From assembly GCF_023065955.2 (NCBI RefSeq), contig NW_026622763.1, forward strand, positions 83,185,299-83,249,298: DNA of 64,000 nucleotides. Direction: 5' to 3'. Shown in pieces: positions 1 through 13,212 of this stretch. The notes beneath the pieces are model-generated. The model did not search any database. It was given only the letters and a program-made list of their open reading frames with translations, and had not been told where the DNA came from. The stretch is from Ursus arctos (lineage: Eukaryota; Chordata; Mammalia; Carnivora; Ursidae). A program made the translations under genes and the position numbers. Every line of letters begins with the position of its first letter. Position 1 is the first letter of the stretch.

Positions 1-112
1 TATAAATAAACCATTACGGGGAGCTGTGAAGTGGCTTACCCCAAGGTCCTGAGAAGTGGAGCCAGGCCTGAGACTCAGTCATTTGGCTCCAGCCCCATGC
101 TTGTTGAAGGTG
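1..112 (-). repeat. Probable MIR SINE fragment (antisense)
   Basis: Read on the minus strand the segment gives the MIR-like order of a gagtct/ctggctc box followed by ccttggggtaagccacttcacagc, which resembles the MIR core (ccttgggcaagtcactt). It is diverged and cut by the window edge. Confidence 0.4.
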
Positions 113-1439
113 CCAGTGGAGTACTGTTTCTCCATTTCCAATTCTGATCATATTATCGTTTTCTGCGCTAGGGGGGTTAGGTGACATGACAGTCATACCT
201 GCCCAACCTTGTGACTCCACAGTGACTTTCCCGTGGACACAAAAGGGGGAGGGATCTGGAATTCTAAGGCCGTTCCCACCAGCTGCAAGCCAGCCCTGAA
301 AATGGTGAGACGAACTGATCCAGGAAACACTGACAGGGCTCCTGCCCAGGACCATTCCTGTGGTTTGGATATCTTAAAACAGAAGTTTGAATTCTCTGGG
401 GATGTGTGCTCAGACTCACGGTACTTGGAAAGCCAAGGAGCTTTCCTCAGACCTTGAACTATCCATGCTGATGCTTCCAGATTGCTGGAGACTGTGTTTA
501 AACTTGGCTCTTTGTACAAGGGGAATCCAACAAAAATAGCCAGATTGAAACTTTTTTCTGACCTCTCACAACATGAAATTTTCTCAAAAATAGCTTTCCC
601 TTTGTGTTTCCCCCAGCCTTAATATTTTTAGCTGAGAGGAAGTGAGCTAGAAAGGCTGTGGGCCTCTTACTTTCTTACTCTTGTATGTCTTCCTGTTTCT
701 CTGTCTCCAGTGCTCCATCCCTGTTATTTTTCACTTCTTCCAAGGAGACAGCAAATTAAATGAGAATTAGGTGTTGCTATGGTTACTGTGTTCAGTAGAG
801 CTTCACCTGCACCCACGCTGGTTAGGCATGGTAGAGTCGTAAGTTGACAAATATTTGAAAGGCATGAAAAGCATCTTGGAGGAAAGAAATTAAGCAGAAA
901 CCGTGCGTAAATATTTAAAGAGAAACATATTCCTAGTCACTGAAGACTGAAACGATATCACTACCTGGGGAGTGAAGGAATTCTAATGTTACCCTTCTGT
1001 TAGAGAGTGTTAGATAGTATGTCCTATTTCTCTGGATGAACGTGTTCAATCACTCCTCAGAATTGGAGTGACTGTTTTATCACTGAGTAGATGTTGAGAG
1101 AATTCCTTAAAATATTTTCCATGCACATCTGTAAAAGACTGGGTTGTGCATATTGTCTTCCTCTAAAGTATTTTTATTTTGAGCCATAAATACAGAAAAA
1201 GTCATCTTAACTGCACACTAGAAATGTACGAAGGCAAATTTAAAAAAATAAGATATTCTATGTTCTTCTTCTTTGTTGTGATTTACTGAATTTGATAATC
1301 TGAAAATATACATGCCCTCTAAAAAATTAAAATAATACCTTTTCATAAATGATATTCTTCCTTGGAAGGATTCACTGTCTGTCTTCCACTTAAATATCAG
1401 GCGAGTGAGCCATAGGTATTTCCAATATCATGGCCCATA
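113..1439. other. No gene seen; mostly single-copy sequence
   Basis: The first 400 bases hold overlapping short reading frames on both strands (for example 74 codons plus, 108 codons minus). None resembles a known protein, none has convincing splice context, and they overlap one another. The rest is AT-rich with no recognisable repeat. Confidence 0.4.
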
Positions 1440-1975
1440 AATCATTCATTTGTTTATTTAACAGATGGTTATTGGATCTCTAATATGTGGCAGGAATTTT
1501 TCTGAATGTGTAGGGTATTGGGACATGCCATACAAATTCCCACCCTCATGGAGTTTATATTCTAATAACAGGAGACAGAAACTAACAAATGGGTAAATGA
1601 ATGAACATTTGAAACACGAAGAACTGCTATAAGGAAGAGGAAACAAAAACATAAAATAGAGCTAATTTGGGATGAGATGTGCTGCCTTTGGAGACTCAGG
1701 TAATGAGAAATAGTCAGCCATGGGAATATGGGGGAGAGGGGGTGCAGCAAGAATTTTCAAGCTGTGGGAACAGAATAAAAAAACAGCTTTGAAGCCGGAA
1801 GAAGCCTGTCGTATTTGAGAAACAAATACAAGGCCAATGGCACTGGAGTCTAATGAATGTGATACACGGTCGTAGGAGAGGAGATCAGCAGAAGGCAAGT
1901 ACCAGGCCACACAGGTCCTCTTGACTATGATTAGGGTTTTTTGACTTTTATTGGACATGCGGTACATTCTAATTT
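1440..1975 (+). repeat. Ancient interspersed repeat, family not assigned
   Basis: The segment opens with a tttatttaacagatggttattgg-like start, then a ctcatggagtttatattctaat box and a diverged purine-rich body. This is the pattern of a common, very old mammalian repeat (L2-like 3' end read in reverse). The same boxes recur weakly near 7742, 50890 and 53650. I cannot name the family with certainty. Confidence 0.4.
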
Positions 1976-3330
1976 TTAAGGTAGCAGAAGCAAAATTTTT
2001 TTAAGAATCTCATAAATGCTCTCAAAGATTAATTATATTTTCTAAATCCCTGAAGACATATCTGTATCTTATTCACTAATGTGTTAAATCACAGGAGAGA
2101 AATAATTTAGAAAGTCAAAATCAATGGTGGGGATAAAATTAGACTTATGTTGACCTGGTCTAATATAATGCTCTAAACACAGATAGCCCAAATCGTGTCA
2201 TTATCTTTAGATCCTGAAATTAAATTACATGTGTAAGTAATTTGAACCCCTTGTAGCCTTTTTGTACCCAAAACTAACCTTTAAAAAGCAAACCTGCACA
2301 GAAAAGTACAGATACATATTTGAGAAAAGCAGTCACAAAAATCATTCCAGTTTCACTATGGTTGTATTCTTTGGCTATTTCTCCACAATAGCTATAGTAC
2401 TAAAAAAGGCCAGGTGCCAAGCAACAACAAACATGCTACTGAAACTTATAAATAAATTAAATAGCAGAGTAACACGTACTTTGCTTCTTGGAGGCAATGG
2501 TTTAAATCTCCTGAGAATTTAGTAAGTGAGCTGATCCAATTTCATGATGATCTTGGATCACCTGTGAGATTAATGATCCTGCATATATTGCTTATACTAA
2601 AATATGTAATGTACTTGTCAGATATTTGTAGACTTCGTGTAATGATCTATTGAACTTACCATTAAACAGAGTTTGCCAGACATTTGATTGATTTTACTTC
2701 TGGCATACTTCAAGGCTGTTTACTTTTTTTCTAGGCATTCCTCAGTAGAAAACAGAACTATTAATTTTTTTATTCCTTCATGTAGTGTTAGTTACAGGAC
2801 ATTCTCAATATGTCACACAGTGTGGGAGAAATTCGTATTTTTATTTTGCAGTAAAGGATTGAATTAATGTTGATATTTCATTCTTTCTTTGACTCCATTT
2901 TGTTTTTAAGATTAATTAAATCGTGATGTAAATTGGTTTAATCTGGAAACATATGATGGAGTAATAGATCTATTTCCCAGACTTGTAGTTACTCAGGGTA
3001 AACATTAAAAGTATGAATGACAAACTGAGAAATAATTCCGATATATATTAAACTAAATAGTAGTCTTGGAATTTTGATCGAATGTGGGCTTTTTAATATT
3101 GAGATATCACTAACCATCAAATAAAAAGGAAAATGTTAGTTTAAAGGATTGATGATCAGGCTTTAAAAAGAAACAGTAATTTTCTTCTAAATGTACAACC
3201 ATGCTTATGCTACAGAATATAAAATATATAGCATATTGCTCTCCTCTAATTGACATTGGCTAGAGATGCAAGACACAAAACTAAAAAAGAATATAACACA
3301 CAGTAAGATAAATGATAAAGAATAGTATGG
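1976..3330. other. AT-rich single-copy stretch, nothing recognised
   Basis: No repeat, RNA gene or convincing exon was recognised. An 86-codon plus-strand frame at 2262-2522 has no family resemblance and ordinary AT-rich composition. Confidence 0.4.
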
Positions 3331-4020
3331 CCTATAAATGCTATGCAAATTCAGAGGGGGGAGATATAGCACCATATGTGAAAGCTAAAGATTTCATGTG
3401 GGAAGCAGAATGTGGAGTGGGGATGCATAAGTGGCTGAGTTTGGAGGAATGCCCAAGTAGGACAGTAGTAAAAGCAAAGGCACTGAGACGACACTGAGCA
3501 AAGTAAGCCAGATTGCCTGCACTGGAGGACTCCTTTTAGAGAAGAGTGCGATTGGAAGGTAGTCTTGGATTTGTAGAGGTCCTTAAACACTGGGTTTAGT
3601 AGGAGTTTTGGTGTTATCATAAGGCCATTGGAGTGAAGGATTTGGAAATCAGAATTTTGACCTGGGGAGTGGTATAAGGAATGTGATATCTAAGATTAGC
3701 AAGACAAATTTGAGAGGGTAGAGTGGCAGGTTTAGAATTTCTGCATATGGCACAGCATGGGGACACCAACCTGTTTAGAGTATGAGACTAAGGGATTTAT
3801 TTGGGAGCTATGGTTTCAGACATTTTCATGAACATGGAGAAAATATCAATGCCAATGAATGGAAGTAGATGACACTGATAGAGATGGAGTGAGGAATGCC
3901 AGGCTTTTGACATCTTCCAGAAGACAAGTTGGAGGAAGCCAAAAGAGTTAGAAGCCATGCAGAACTGTAGTCCGTGAGTAATATGAGCTTCTATTGGGAT
4001 TATGTCATGTGCATGCAAAA
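3331..4020 (+). repeat. Ancient interspersed repeat, family not assigned
   Basis: The purine-rich text (gtgggaagcagaatgtgg, then gtagaggtccttaaacac and ataaggccattgg) follows the order of a common old mammalian repeat whose consensus runs from a 'gcattccaggcagaggg' box to an 'aatgggaagccattgg' box. It is strongly diverged. It probably belongs to the same family as 1440-1975. Confidence 0.35.
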
Positions 4021-4312
4021 TATGTATTTTTGAAAGGACAATGGCTTTGGAACACAGATCAAAGAAATAAGAACAAATTTCAATATAACTCCTCTGATTT
4101 CTAGGCTATATTGAAATGAACTGCATGACTTCACAAATTAATACAATAAACCGATAATTGAAAATCAAGGAATGTGTGTGTATCTAAGTAATCACAGATT
4201 TTTATCAAATATTACAAAAACATTTTTGCTATTTATTTCTGATTTTAAATATTTGATTCTAAAAATGTTTAATATCTTTATAACTTTATTATATCATATA
4301 ACTACCATATGG

Positions 4313-4534
4313 TAGGAGTTGGCAAGCTATTCTGTAAAAGACCAGATAGAAAACTTAGGCTTTGGAGGTCACATACACTCTCCGTTGGCAATTACTCAGC
4401 TCTGTTGTAGTAACAAGAAAAGGGCCATGAACAGTATGTGAACAAATGGGTATTGAAGTGTTCTAATTAAACTTTATTAACAAATAAAGGTGATAGGACC
4501 ATTTGACCTATGGACTGTAGCTTACCAACTCCTG
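4313..4534 (+). mobile_element. hAT-type non-autonomous DNA transposon (MER-like)
   Basis: About 222 bp bounded by terminal inverted repeats: taggagttggcaagct on the left and agcttaccaactcctg on the right, which pair with two differences. Between them lies the known order of ctgtaaaagaccagatag, aggctttggaggtcac and aaactttattaacaaa boxes of a common hAT-Charlie-group element. The flanking 8-mers (ccatatgg and gcatatac) match only partly, as expected for an old insertion. It encodes no transposase. The exact subfamily name is not asserted. Confidence 0.75.
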
Positions 4535-6281
4535 GCATATACTGTCCTATTTGAACATGAATCTAGAAAATGTCTTTGAAATTAGATAATCACACTTTTA
4601 AGAGATCATAAATACATGAAAACTATCTGAGGACAATAGTTGCATATTTCCCTTTATGAAGATCCATGGGGAGAATTTTTAGATTCCTCTCAAGTCAGAA
4701 CATAGTAAACCTGTAGTCCTAAACCACTGGATTAGTTTCATCATATGGCCACAGGTTGTGTGTACATTTTTTTTTCTTGGTCTTTAGTAACCTCAGAATA
4801 AAGTTGTGTGCCATTTCCAATAACTCTTAAGAACTTATACATTTCACATACTAACTCTTCTATGATTTATTTTCTTACCAATGCTTTCCTTTTGTCCTTA
4901 TCTTTTGAATCCTTTTTTAGAACAAGGTCAGGTATAAATAAGGCTACTTTCTATATTTTCACGAGAAAGCCACTTTTAATTAAATGTGTGCCCATAGTAT
5001 TCTTACTTTCCAGAAGTGAAGGTGGTACGGCATTTCAATCATGATTGCTATTAAATTAGGACAGATGGCATTGCTCGTGTTATTCAGTTTCCATAACTGA
5101 AATCATTTTCTCACAAATAAACTGTAACTTTTATGTGAATATGATATTAGAGGACATTTATTAAATCTATTACCCTCACATTTAAAATAAAAATGGGATG
5201 GTTTATTGTTTCTGAAACTTTCACTGTGTCTTTGGTCACAAATGCCTTTCAAATGATTTTTCAAATGATTTTCTCAAGTGATCCTAGCAGGAAGCTGCTA
5301 AAACCCAAATATTTTTTTTCTCTTTTATGAGTGCGTGACCATGGAAATACTCTGGAGATTAGCATTCAGATATTTAAATATTGTTCTCTTTCTCTCCAGA
5401 ATGCTGCGTGAGGGTTTCTCACTCCAAATTGAAATCTGGGACTCATGTTAAAAGAGACTATGTTTTAATTTTTTGTTTTGTTTTGTTTTACATGCTCTTC
5501 ATGTGAAATGATACTCTTGTCTTCTGATTTTAATAATAGGTCTTGTTAATACATTAGAATTAAATAGTTGGACAAATTTTGACTGTCCCATTAAATTAAT
5601 AGATGTTTTTGTTTGACTCTTCTAGAAATGGTATAATAATGGACAATTGTGTGACCATTAGCCTGAAAAAAAAAGTACCAATTAGGTGCAACTTGGTATG
5701 ATTCTCAGATCTATCCAAGGAGAGTGCCATAGAAAATGCCCCTGTGTACATGTGTCCACACACAGGATGTAGTTAACACTGAAACAGTGTTTCGAATTTG
5801 GGATAACTATGTTATACAATTAGTTATGATATAATCTAATAGAACAAAAACTGACCCCTTGTTGGAAAAATTTATACCAAATCTAATGAGAATTTCATTT
5901 TATACTTAAAATGTAACTTACTGAGTTTTATTCTATCACTACTTAAATTAATAAAATTTAAAAGTTAAACACTTGAATTATAATGAATATGTAACTTTAT
6001 CATTATGTACATTGACTCATCATAAAAGTTTTCCTCCATGTCTGAATTGAGAGTTTTTCTTCGTGTCTGAAGTGAGAGAGGATAAAATGGAGAACTGAGA
6101 GTAGAATCATATGGCGATCATGCCAGCTTTAACTTTGCATTGTTATTTCCGTAAGCCCACATTGCTGCTGTTTCAGTTGTCATTGGTAGGACTACACACC
6201 TGATTACCTAATTCCACAACTATGTGTGATTGCCAAGGTCCACATTTATTAATACCTATACTCCTTTGAGCAAGATGCCTA
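4535..6281. other. Mostly single-copy AT-rich stretch, no gene
   Basis: The stretch contains a short (TTTTG)n run near 5470-5490 and otherwise nothing recognised. The 78-codon plus-strand frame at 4808-5044 has no family resemblance. Confidence 0.4.
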
Positions 6282-6318
6282 ATGTGTGTGTGTGCGCGCG
6301 CGTGTCTGTGCGCGCGCG

Positions 6319-6350
<32 letters not shown>
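6282..6350. repeat. Compound (TG)n(CG)n microsatellite
   Basis: A 69-bp alternating purine-pyrimidine tract. It opens with TG repeats, passes through two CG-rich blocks (6294-6302 and 6310-6319) and ends in a long TG run. CG blocks of this kind are unusual in CpG-depleted mammalian DNA. Confidence 0.95.
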
Positions 6351-6351
<1 letters not shown>

Positions 6352-7395
6352 AGGATTTACAAAGGGCAACTTGTCTTAGCATAGACTCATAAAGGAAGTG
6401 CTCTCCAAAAAAACCTACAACCTCCTTGGCCCTTGTCTCATTATCTTTAAAATGAGGATGGCTGCCAAAGATCTCTCAAGTTTTTGTTTTGTTTTATTTT
6501 GTTTTTACATCTAAGAATCTGGAAGTCAAATTAGAGTGGACTTTAGGACAACGATTTCTTGTTTCTCAGGAAGTAAAACAGGGTGAACAAAATGCTCTAC
6601 CTGCCACAATTACAGTTCCAGAGAAAAAGGCAATGACAGAATTACCATATAGATGTGTATCATCTCCTGGTATAACAACCATTCTCGAAGAGCTGGAAAT
6701 GAAGGAACTGTAGTCCTTTTGGACATAAGTCTAAGCAGTTTGCATTTTAAGTCAATAAATAGTAAGTCATGCCATGAGTTGATACTGGGATGTACAACAT
6801 GAAGAGACATGAGCACTGCACTGAATTTATTTGGAAGAGGGTGTAAATGAAAGTAATGTTTTATGGGACCCTTACTTAGTTTATTGTTTGGATAGTTGAC
6901 ACAGTAACTTTTCTCATGAAGAATCAAAAACTTTCTATTACGTTGCACTTAGATTTATCTCTCTAAATCATTGTATGTAGGCTGTAAACATTTTCATAGA
7001 GTGTTCACTTTTTAAATATCTTTGAGAAATTCAGTAATCTCATTATTAGAATAGAGGATGTGATATCTTAGTCGCTATATAATTTTTATTTGCTTTTTTC
7101 GTACAGCACCTACAAGGTATCCCTACTGCCAAGAAAATTATGTGCATGAAGGGAGTGATCAACATGTTTGAATGAATGAATGAATGGTTTGAGAGAAAGT
7201 AGTTGAGAATCCCAAAAAGCTTAACACAACTTATTTAGTACTATACCAAAAAGGAAATAATGGCTCTCTTTTTGGGTAGTAATATTTTAAGGAATCAACC
7301 CCATCCCTTTCTCTGAAAAAGAAAAAAGTACATATGTCTAAAATCTCAATCTTTACCTTTGTTTAAGATGCAGAAAGCATTATCACTCTACACTC
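6351..7395. other. No gene or clear element; short (GAAT)n at 7170-7186
   Basis: Single-copy sequence with a four-unit GAAT microsatellite. The short overlapping frames at 6489-6713 (plus) and 6610-6948 (minus) look like chance. Confidence 0.4.
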
Positions 7396-7500
7396 CTACT
7401 GAGGCCTTGGGAAAGTTATTGAGTCTCTGGGCCCCAGTTTTCTAATCACAAAATGAGGGGATGAATATAGTTGTCTCCAAGACCACTACACAGTCTATGG
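7396..7500 (+). repeat. MIR SINE fragment
   Basis: The order ccttgggaaagttattgagtctctgggccccagttttct followed by an aaatgagggg box is the diverged MIR core. Confidence 0.6.
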
Positions 7501-9529
7501 TGAATTGAAAGGACATTGCATTAATTCCCACTTTTGCACAAATAGTTTGTCATGTTGGCTAGCTTTTTGCCCAGCAAAGATTTCAGTGATTAAAGTGCTG
7601 TACAGATAAGGTTTTGTTTGTTTGTTTTGTTTTTGCTGTTTTTGTTTTGTTTTGTTTTTATTAAGGAAAGCAGAATGTCACTAAGGAAGGTTGGCATTAT
7701 GAGGTACCTTTCAAACTACCAATTGTGGACACTTACTTTATATTCAGCAAATGTTTATTAAGAACCAGTTATGAGCCCCTTACTGTGATGAGTCATGTTA
7801 GCAGTATGAAGAAGAAAACAAGACTGCATCCTTACTCTCTAGGAACTTATAGAGTAGGGGAAGACAACCATGTCCCATCCTTTGGATAACTAAACAAGCT
7901 CTAAATGAACACTTACCACATCATTTTTAATTAACCGGTTTAAAAGGACTTGGAGGAGGAAACATGTATGGCTGGCTTTAATAGGAACCAAGTCATAGCG
8001 TGGTTATATGTTAAAATGAGTGATACAAATAATGTGAGTGGTACAAATAATGAAAGATGAGACAGAGAAAAGGCTTTAGGAAAAGATGGATGTAACTCTA
8101 CACACTTGGCAGATATTTGCCCTCCTGTAGCTGGTGTGAATTAAAAAAAATTGTTTTTGAAAAAGTTATTTTGCAATAGAAAGACAATAAAAATGTTTAT
8201 TCATTAATATATATATGGTACATGTTATATTTCTTTGTGTAGTAAGCCTTAATCCATCATACTTATTATGAAAGGACTGTTTCTCATAGCTCCTTTAAAT
8301 TTCTTGTTAATTCTAGATGATCTATAAATATCCATTTAAATTCCCTGAGAATGGCTTCTGCTTCAGATGTAAGTGCTTTAGAAGACATGATGCTTTGGAA
8401 AGGATGGGAAGGAGGAGGAGGTGTGCCCAAAGGATTTATTGAACCATTTTTCAAAGCAGAGGCCAGCTGTTGTGGAACTAGAATTAAAATGTAAATTATC
8501 AAGGAGGATAATGAGAGCCATTCCTTTCAGACAATGCCCAGTGCAATCAGAGTAAGGGGAAAGGGTTTGGGGAAATTTTCTACTCAGCACAAGTTACGGA
8601 TGATGAACTGAAAGGCTGGGAGGGAAGTGATTTACAAGAAACTAACTGGATACAACCCATGGATTGTCTAGTACTCTGGGCAGTTGAATTCATTGAGGAA
8701 CAGACCTTCAGTTCTGCTGGGACTGAATCCAAATCACAAGATAACTGCACAGAATTGAGGAAGTCATGACATCAATACCATAGGAGGACTGTAAATTGAA
8801 CTACAGTGTTGGCGTGAGTTGCATTTCAATTTATGTGGTTTTATGAATCAAAACAGAAGTCTTTGTGTACAATACAACAGTCAGGGCCACAAGAGAACAA
8901 AATAGAAAGATTAAGCATGAGCTTGGTCAGGATTTTCTTTGTACACCAGAGGACAAAAACTCATGAAAGTTTTCAAATCCAAGGATTTTCACAAATAAAT
9001 TAGTTTTTATTTTGTTTTTTGTTCAAATGTAAGTACTTCAGGAAAAGTCCAAAGGGCTACGCATAAGTCATACAAGTGTATGTCCATTTGAACTGACCTT
9101 CTAATCCTAATATTTAATGTCACTGTTACTCAGACATCATGATTCTGTAATGAAGAAATCAAATGTCAATGAGGGAAAAAAATGGGAAATATATTGACTT
9201 ATATTTGGGTTTTATACAAACTGTGAAAGTGAGGGTGTAAAAGAACTTTAAACTCTAAGATTTGGGGGCATGGGGGCTTTATACATATTTTTTGTGAAAT
9301 AGTGATCAATGATTTTGTCTTTTATATGGCCATAAAGTTTATATGGGCTAGTGAACAATTTCTATAGTGTCCAAACAGCTAAAGATCAGATCAATGTTAA
9401 TGCCTGAAATAATAAGGGGTCTGATTAACAGATTAATTACCAGCTTAAATTTTAACACCTACCCTCCCCCCCCAACCGAATGTTTTGTTTGGATCCATGA
9501 CTTTTTTCCTATATGCACTCTTGCTGGTT
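7501..9529. other. No gene seen; T/G-rich tract and weak old repeat
   Basis: A low-complexity TTTG/TTTTG tract lies at about 7607-7660. A weak copy of the 'caaatgtttattaagaacc' repeat lies at about 7742-7910. The rest, including the short minus-strand frames near 8284-8590, shows nothing recognisable. Confidence 0.4.
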
Positions 9530-9929
9530 GATCTGTTCCATTTTCAGAGCTTTAACAACCTCTTGTATTCTCACAACTCTCTAATCTGTGTCTCCAGCTT
9601 GCGTTTCTTCTCTTGAGAGTCAAATTCATGTACCCCAATTGGTGGCTCCACTTGGGTTCTATGGGCACCTGAAACTCAGTTTGTTCATAATGAATCTTAG
9701 TTCAACATCCATCCTACATTCTTCTTAAAGTCCCTGTTGTAGGTGATGGGATTGTTCCAAGTCAGAAACCAAAGGTCATCCTAGATTTCTAAAAATATTT
9801 CCTAAATGTATATGCCTTTCAGTTTTTCCTCCTTTTCATTTCTACTCTCATTGAATTGGTTTTCCACCTTTTGTCTATAATAGAGCAATTAATTTCCCTG
9901 CCTCCAAAATTTTCCTATTAAATTCAGTC

Positions 9930-10356
9930 TTTATGTGAACTAGAGGGATCTTTCTAAACTGTGTATCTAATTGGATTACTCTTCTCTTTAAAATCCTGAA
10001 TGCATTGTCTTTTTAACATAGCCTCTAAAGCCATGCAAATCTCTAAATTCCCGGTCTCTTCAATCTTACTGTCAGCCACCCTGCCTATATTTCTGGCCAC
10101 CCTTAGAGCGGACAAACTAGTGTAGTTCTCTACACATTACTTACTATATTCTTCCCATTATAGTTTTTTTTTCCCCTTCTATGGCTAACTGCTTTTCATC
10201 TTTCAAAACCAGATCAGTTTTTGTTTTTTTCTCCCACTGGATATTTTTGCTTCTCGAGGGAAGGAACCATCATATTGACCTTTGTAATAAACCCAGTAAC
10301 TAGCAGAGTGCATGCCATATACTACACGCTTAGTAATTATTTGTTGAACTAAACAA
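9930..10356 (+). repeat. L2 LINE 3' end
   Basis: The order matches the L2 tail: gtgtatctaattggattactc, ctttaaaatcctgaatgc, a pyrimidine-rich body, ctcgagggaaggaaccat, and finally cttagtaattatttgttgaac. The final box corresponds to the 'gtgctcaataaatatttgttgaatg' end of L2. The same element may extend left to about 9530. No open ORF remains. Confidence 0.7.
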
Positions 10357-10559
10357 TGCTGGTTTATGGTTGTATTTAGCTTTTGCTACTGATTGCTTAG
10401 ATTAAATGGGTGCTTGTCTACTACACTGAGTTTCCATCCAGGGAGCTAACTTCAGTCAAATACTTCGGTATACCAAGTAATTTTATCATGCTTCTTGATC
10501 TGTGCCTCTAATCTCTTCACCATCTTCTCCCCAAGAGCACTTGTTTCATTTTTCTACCC

Positions 10560-10710
10560 AACCCTGGGCAAACTAAAGGCTCTGAGCCTCAGTTTCTTCA
10601 CCCTAGATAGTTCCTTTTTCAAAGGGTTCTTATGAGAATTAACTGTGAGAGAGAGCCTTTGTGAAAATGGTGGCACTGTGTCAAGCACAGTATTGGAGCT
10701 CAATAAATAT
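10560..10710 (+). repeat. MIR SINE
   Basis: The MIR order is visible: gagcctcagtttcttc, then ggttcttatgagaattaa, then cagtattggagctcaataaat. Confidence 0.7.
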
Positions 10711-12990
10711 TTAGTGATTTTTCAGAAAAAAATGAAGACTCTTAATGCTTTCTAAAATGTTAAACATTGCTACTGGAAAATAAGAATGTTTAACTGCTAA
10801 TAGGAGAGAGATGAGCTAAAATTCTCAGCTATTGAAGGACCATAGGCATGACTTTGAATTCTTTATGCTCAACAGACCTCCAAGCAAATTGAGTTTTAAG
10901 AATTAATCATTGAGAAAGAATTATTGTAACAATATCTTTTGTATAATAATTAAATATTTTATTTAAGTGACAATGATATTAGCATTTATAAGGTCAGCCA
11001 GGATCCTAATATGCTTGAAATTTTTATTGTTTTGCTTAGGTTAACTTAGTTTAATGGCAGTAAATGATTTACTAAATAGATTATTCATTAAAACCAGCAA
11101 AGTAATCAGAAGTTTAGCATATCTGTCTCAAGTCCATGCAGGAAATTAGGACCTCCTATTTTAAGTCTTTCCTGGGGACTAAAATATTACATTTATATGG
11201 CTATCACATTTAATATTTCTTTGCTTAAGGATTAATTATGTTGTTCAGTCTCAATGAATAAAAAAATTAATAATTTATGCCTAATAATATATAGTGAATG
11301 TTTTTGCAATATTAATTAGTATCTTGTAATTAAAAGTCTTAGATTACATCTATATAGGGCTGTCAGGTCAAATATTAACATACATTCCAATTAAACCCAG
11401 CTAGTCAGTATTATGTTTGGGGTATCAAAGCTATTGGTCTAAAATTAGAACTTGCACTGGGTTGACAATTTGAATCAAGATCTTAAGTAAGTTTTTGGTT
11501 GTAGCTTCACAAAATTACTTTGAAATTGTTAGGGGAAAGTAAAATTAAAGTATAATTCAAATCCCATTTAGTAACTTCTAGAGGGGTATGTGAGTTACTT
11601 ATTTAACTTGAAATTTAATTATATAACTGTTTTTCAAACTGAGTCATCATTGAGACTTAGCTTACTATTGAAATAACCTTTGAAGAACTGTGAAAAAAAA
11701 AACCCACTTGATTTCTGTATTAAATTTTTTTTTATTGGGAGCAATTTTTTAAATAGTGTGTATTTAAATTTTAAAACATTTTGTAAAATTCCACACTTTC
11801 AAAAAAATGTGTGGTTGTTACGTTTAAAAAAGCATAAGTCAGTATTCTGTGATGATGGATGGATTTCCAGCTTTACTTTGAAGACATGGTTCATCATTTT
11901 AGGTTGAATATAACATTGTTTTTGCTTGATTCTGTAGTCAGTAAATCTCCCAGGAACTATTTAGTTTCAAAGCCTTTGGATTTAGAAAGTTTTATTTCTG
12001 GATCATTCAGACTTGGGTTTGTAATCTAAGAATATTTAGATTGTGATATGTAGTCACATAATATCTAGTTAGCTTACTTAAAAATGGCTCCCATATTTAA
12101 GAAATTTTAAAAATTACTAATAAAGCACAGTCCTATTCTAACACATCTAATGGGCAATAGGGATATTAATATCATTATTGTCTTTATGCTCTCAGGAGCG
12201 ACGTTTATGATTACATTAAAAAGTGACTAGGAGATGCACAATGTAAAAGTAAGTCTGCTTAGGCAATGATGATAATGAATATCACATGAAAATAAAGACT
12301 GTCATAGTCACTGTTAAGAATAGATTGACAGAGTGGTTTCACTGTTCGGGTTTTCTGAAAACCCTAAAGCTATGGGGCACAGGTTTTTCAGCAGAGAAAT
12401 TGCAACACATTTAAAACATGTGGCCAAGAATATGGGTGGGGCCGAGAGAAAAGCTGGTGTTCTGATTTTATAAGTAGAAGCAAAAATCACTCAGAACACT
12501 AGATCCTTCTAGGCACATAGTCTGCATTAAGAGAGTAAGGTGTCATTTTTTATGTAACATCTTAACTATGATGGCTTATTAAATATGATGTAGAAAATCA
12601 TGTTCTACCAGCAGGAGTAAACATGGGAATAATAATCAGAACCATTGGCAAACCATTCAACCACCCACATTTTCCAAGAAAATTACTCATAATTGCAATT
12701 TTGCATTGAGGTATTATTAAGCAGCATGTTTTAATAATATGTGGGTTTAAACTCAACAAGGAAACATAGCAGGTTTTTTTTTTTTTTTTGTCTACAGACC
12801 ATAAAACATACCATAAACTAAATGAACTAAAAGCTACATGTTTTTGACAATCAAAATCTAAGTACCTGTGCCTCCTGTCCATTATAGAATGCCATTAAAA
12901 AAGAAAAAATCAGTGTTCCATAACAAGACTCATCTGCAAGATGCCAAACAACCAAATATTGGAACATATTTGGATTTAGGGGGTAACTTT
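10711..12990. other. Very AT-rich single-copy stretch, no gene
   Basis: No repeat family, exon or RNA gene was recognised. A run of 16 T lies at 12774-12789. The 75-codon plus frame at 11680-11907 and the minus frames at 12598-13033 have no family resemblance. Confidence 0.4.
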
Positions 12991-12991
12991 T

Positions 12992-13212
12992 AAATTGTTC
13001 AGGGGTGCCTGGATGGCCCAATCGGTTGAACATCCGACTCTCGATTTCTGCTCAGGTCATGAACTCAGGGTCATAAGATGGGGCCCCGTGCTCAGCAGGG
13101 AGTCCGCTTGTGATTCTCTCCCTCTCCCCTTACTCCTCCCCCATCCTGTTTGAGGATGTGCTCTTTCTCTCAAATAAATAAATTTTAAAAATTAAAAAAA
13201 TAAAATTGTTCA
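12992..13212 (+). mobile_element. Carnivore tRNA-Lys SINE (SINEC) with target duplication
   Basis: The head reads ggggtgcctggatggccc and the tail is AATAAA/A-rich. The 10-bp target-site duplication aaattgttca occurs at 12992-13001 and 13203-13212. The element itself is about 13002-13202. It is an older, diverged copy of the caniform type. Confidence 0.92.

Noticed and set aside
14..519. Overlapping sense and antisense frames of 74-113 codons at the left edge
   Set aside because: No recognised domain, no splice context, conflicting frames. Part is a probable MIR.
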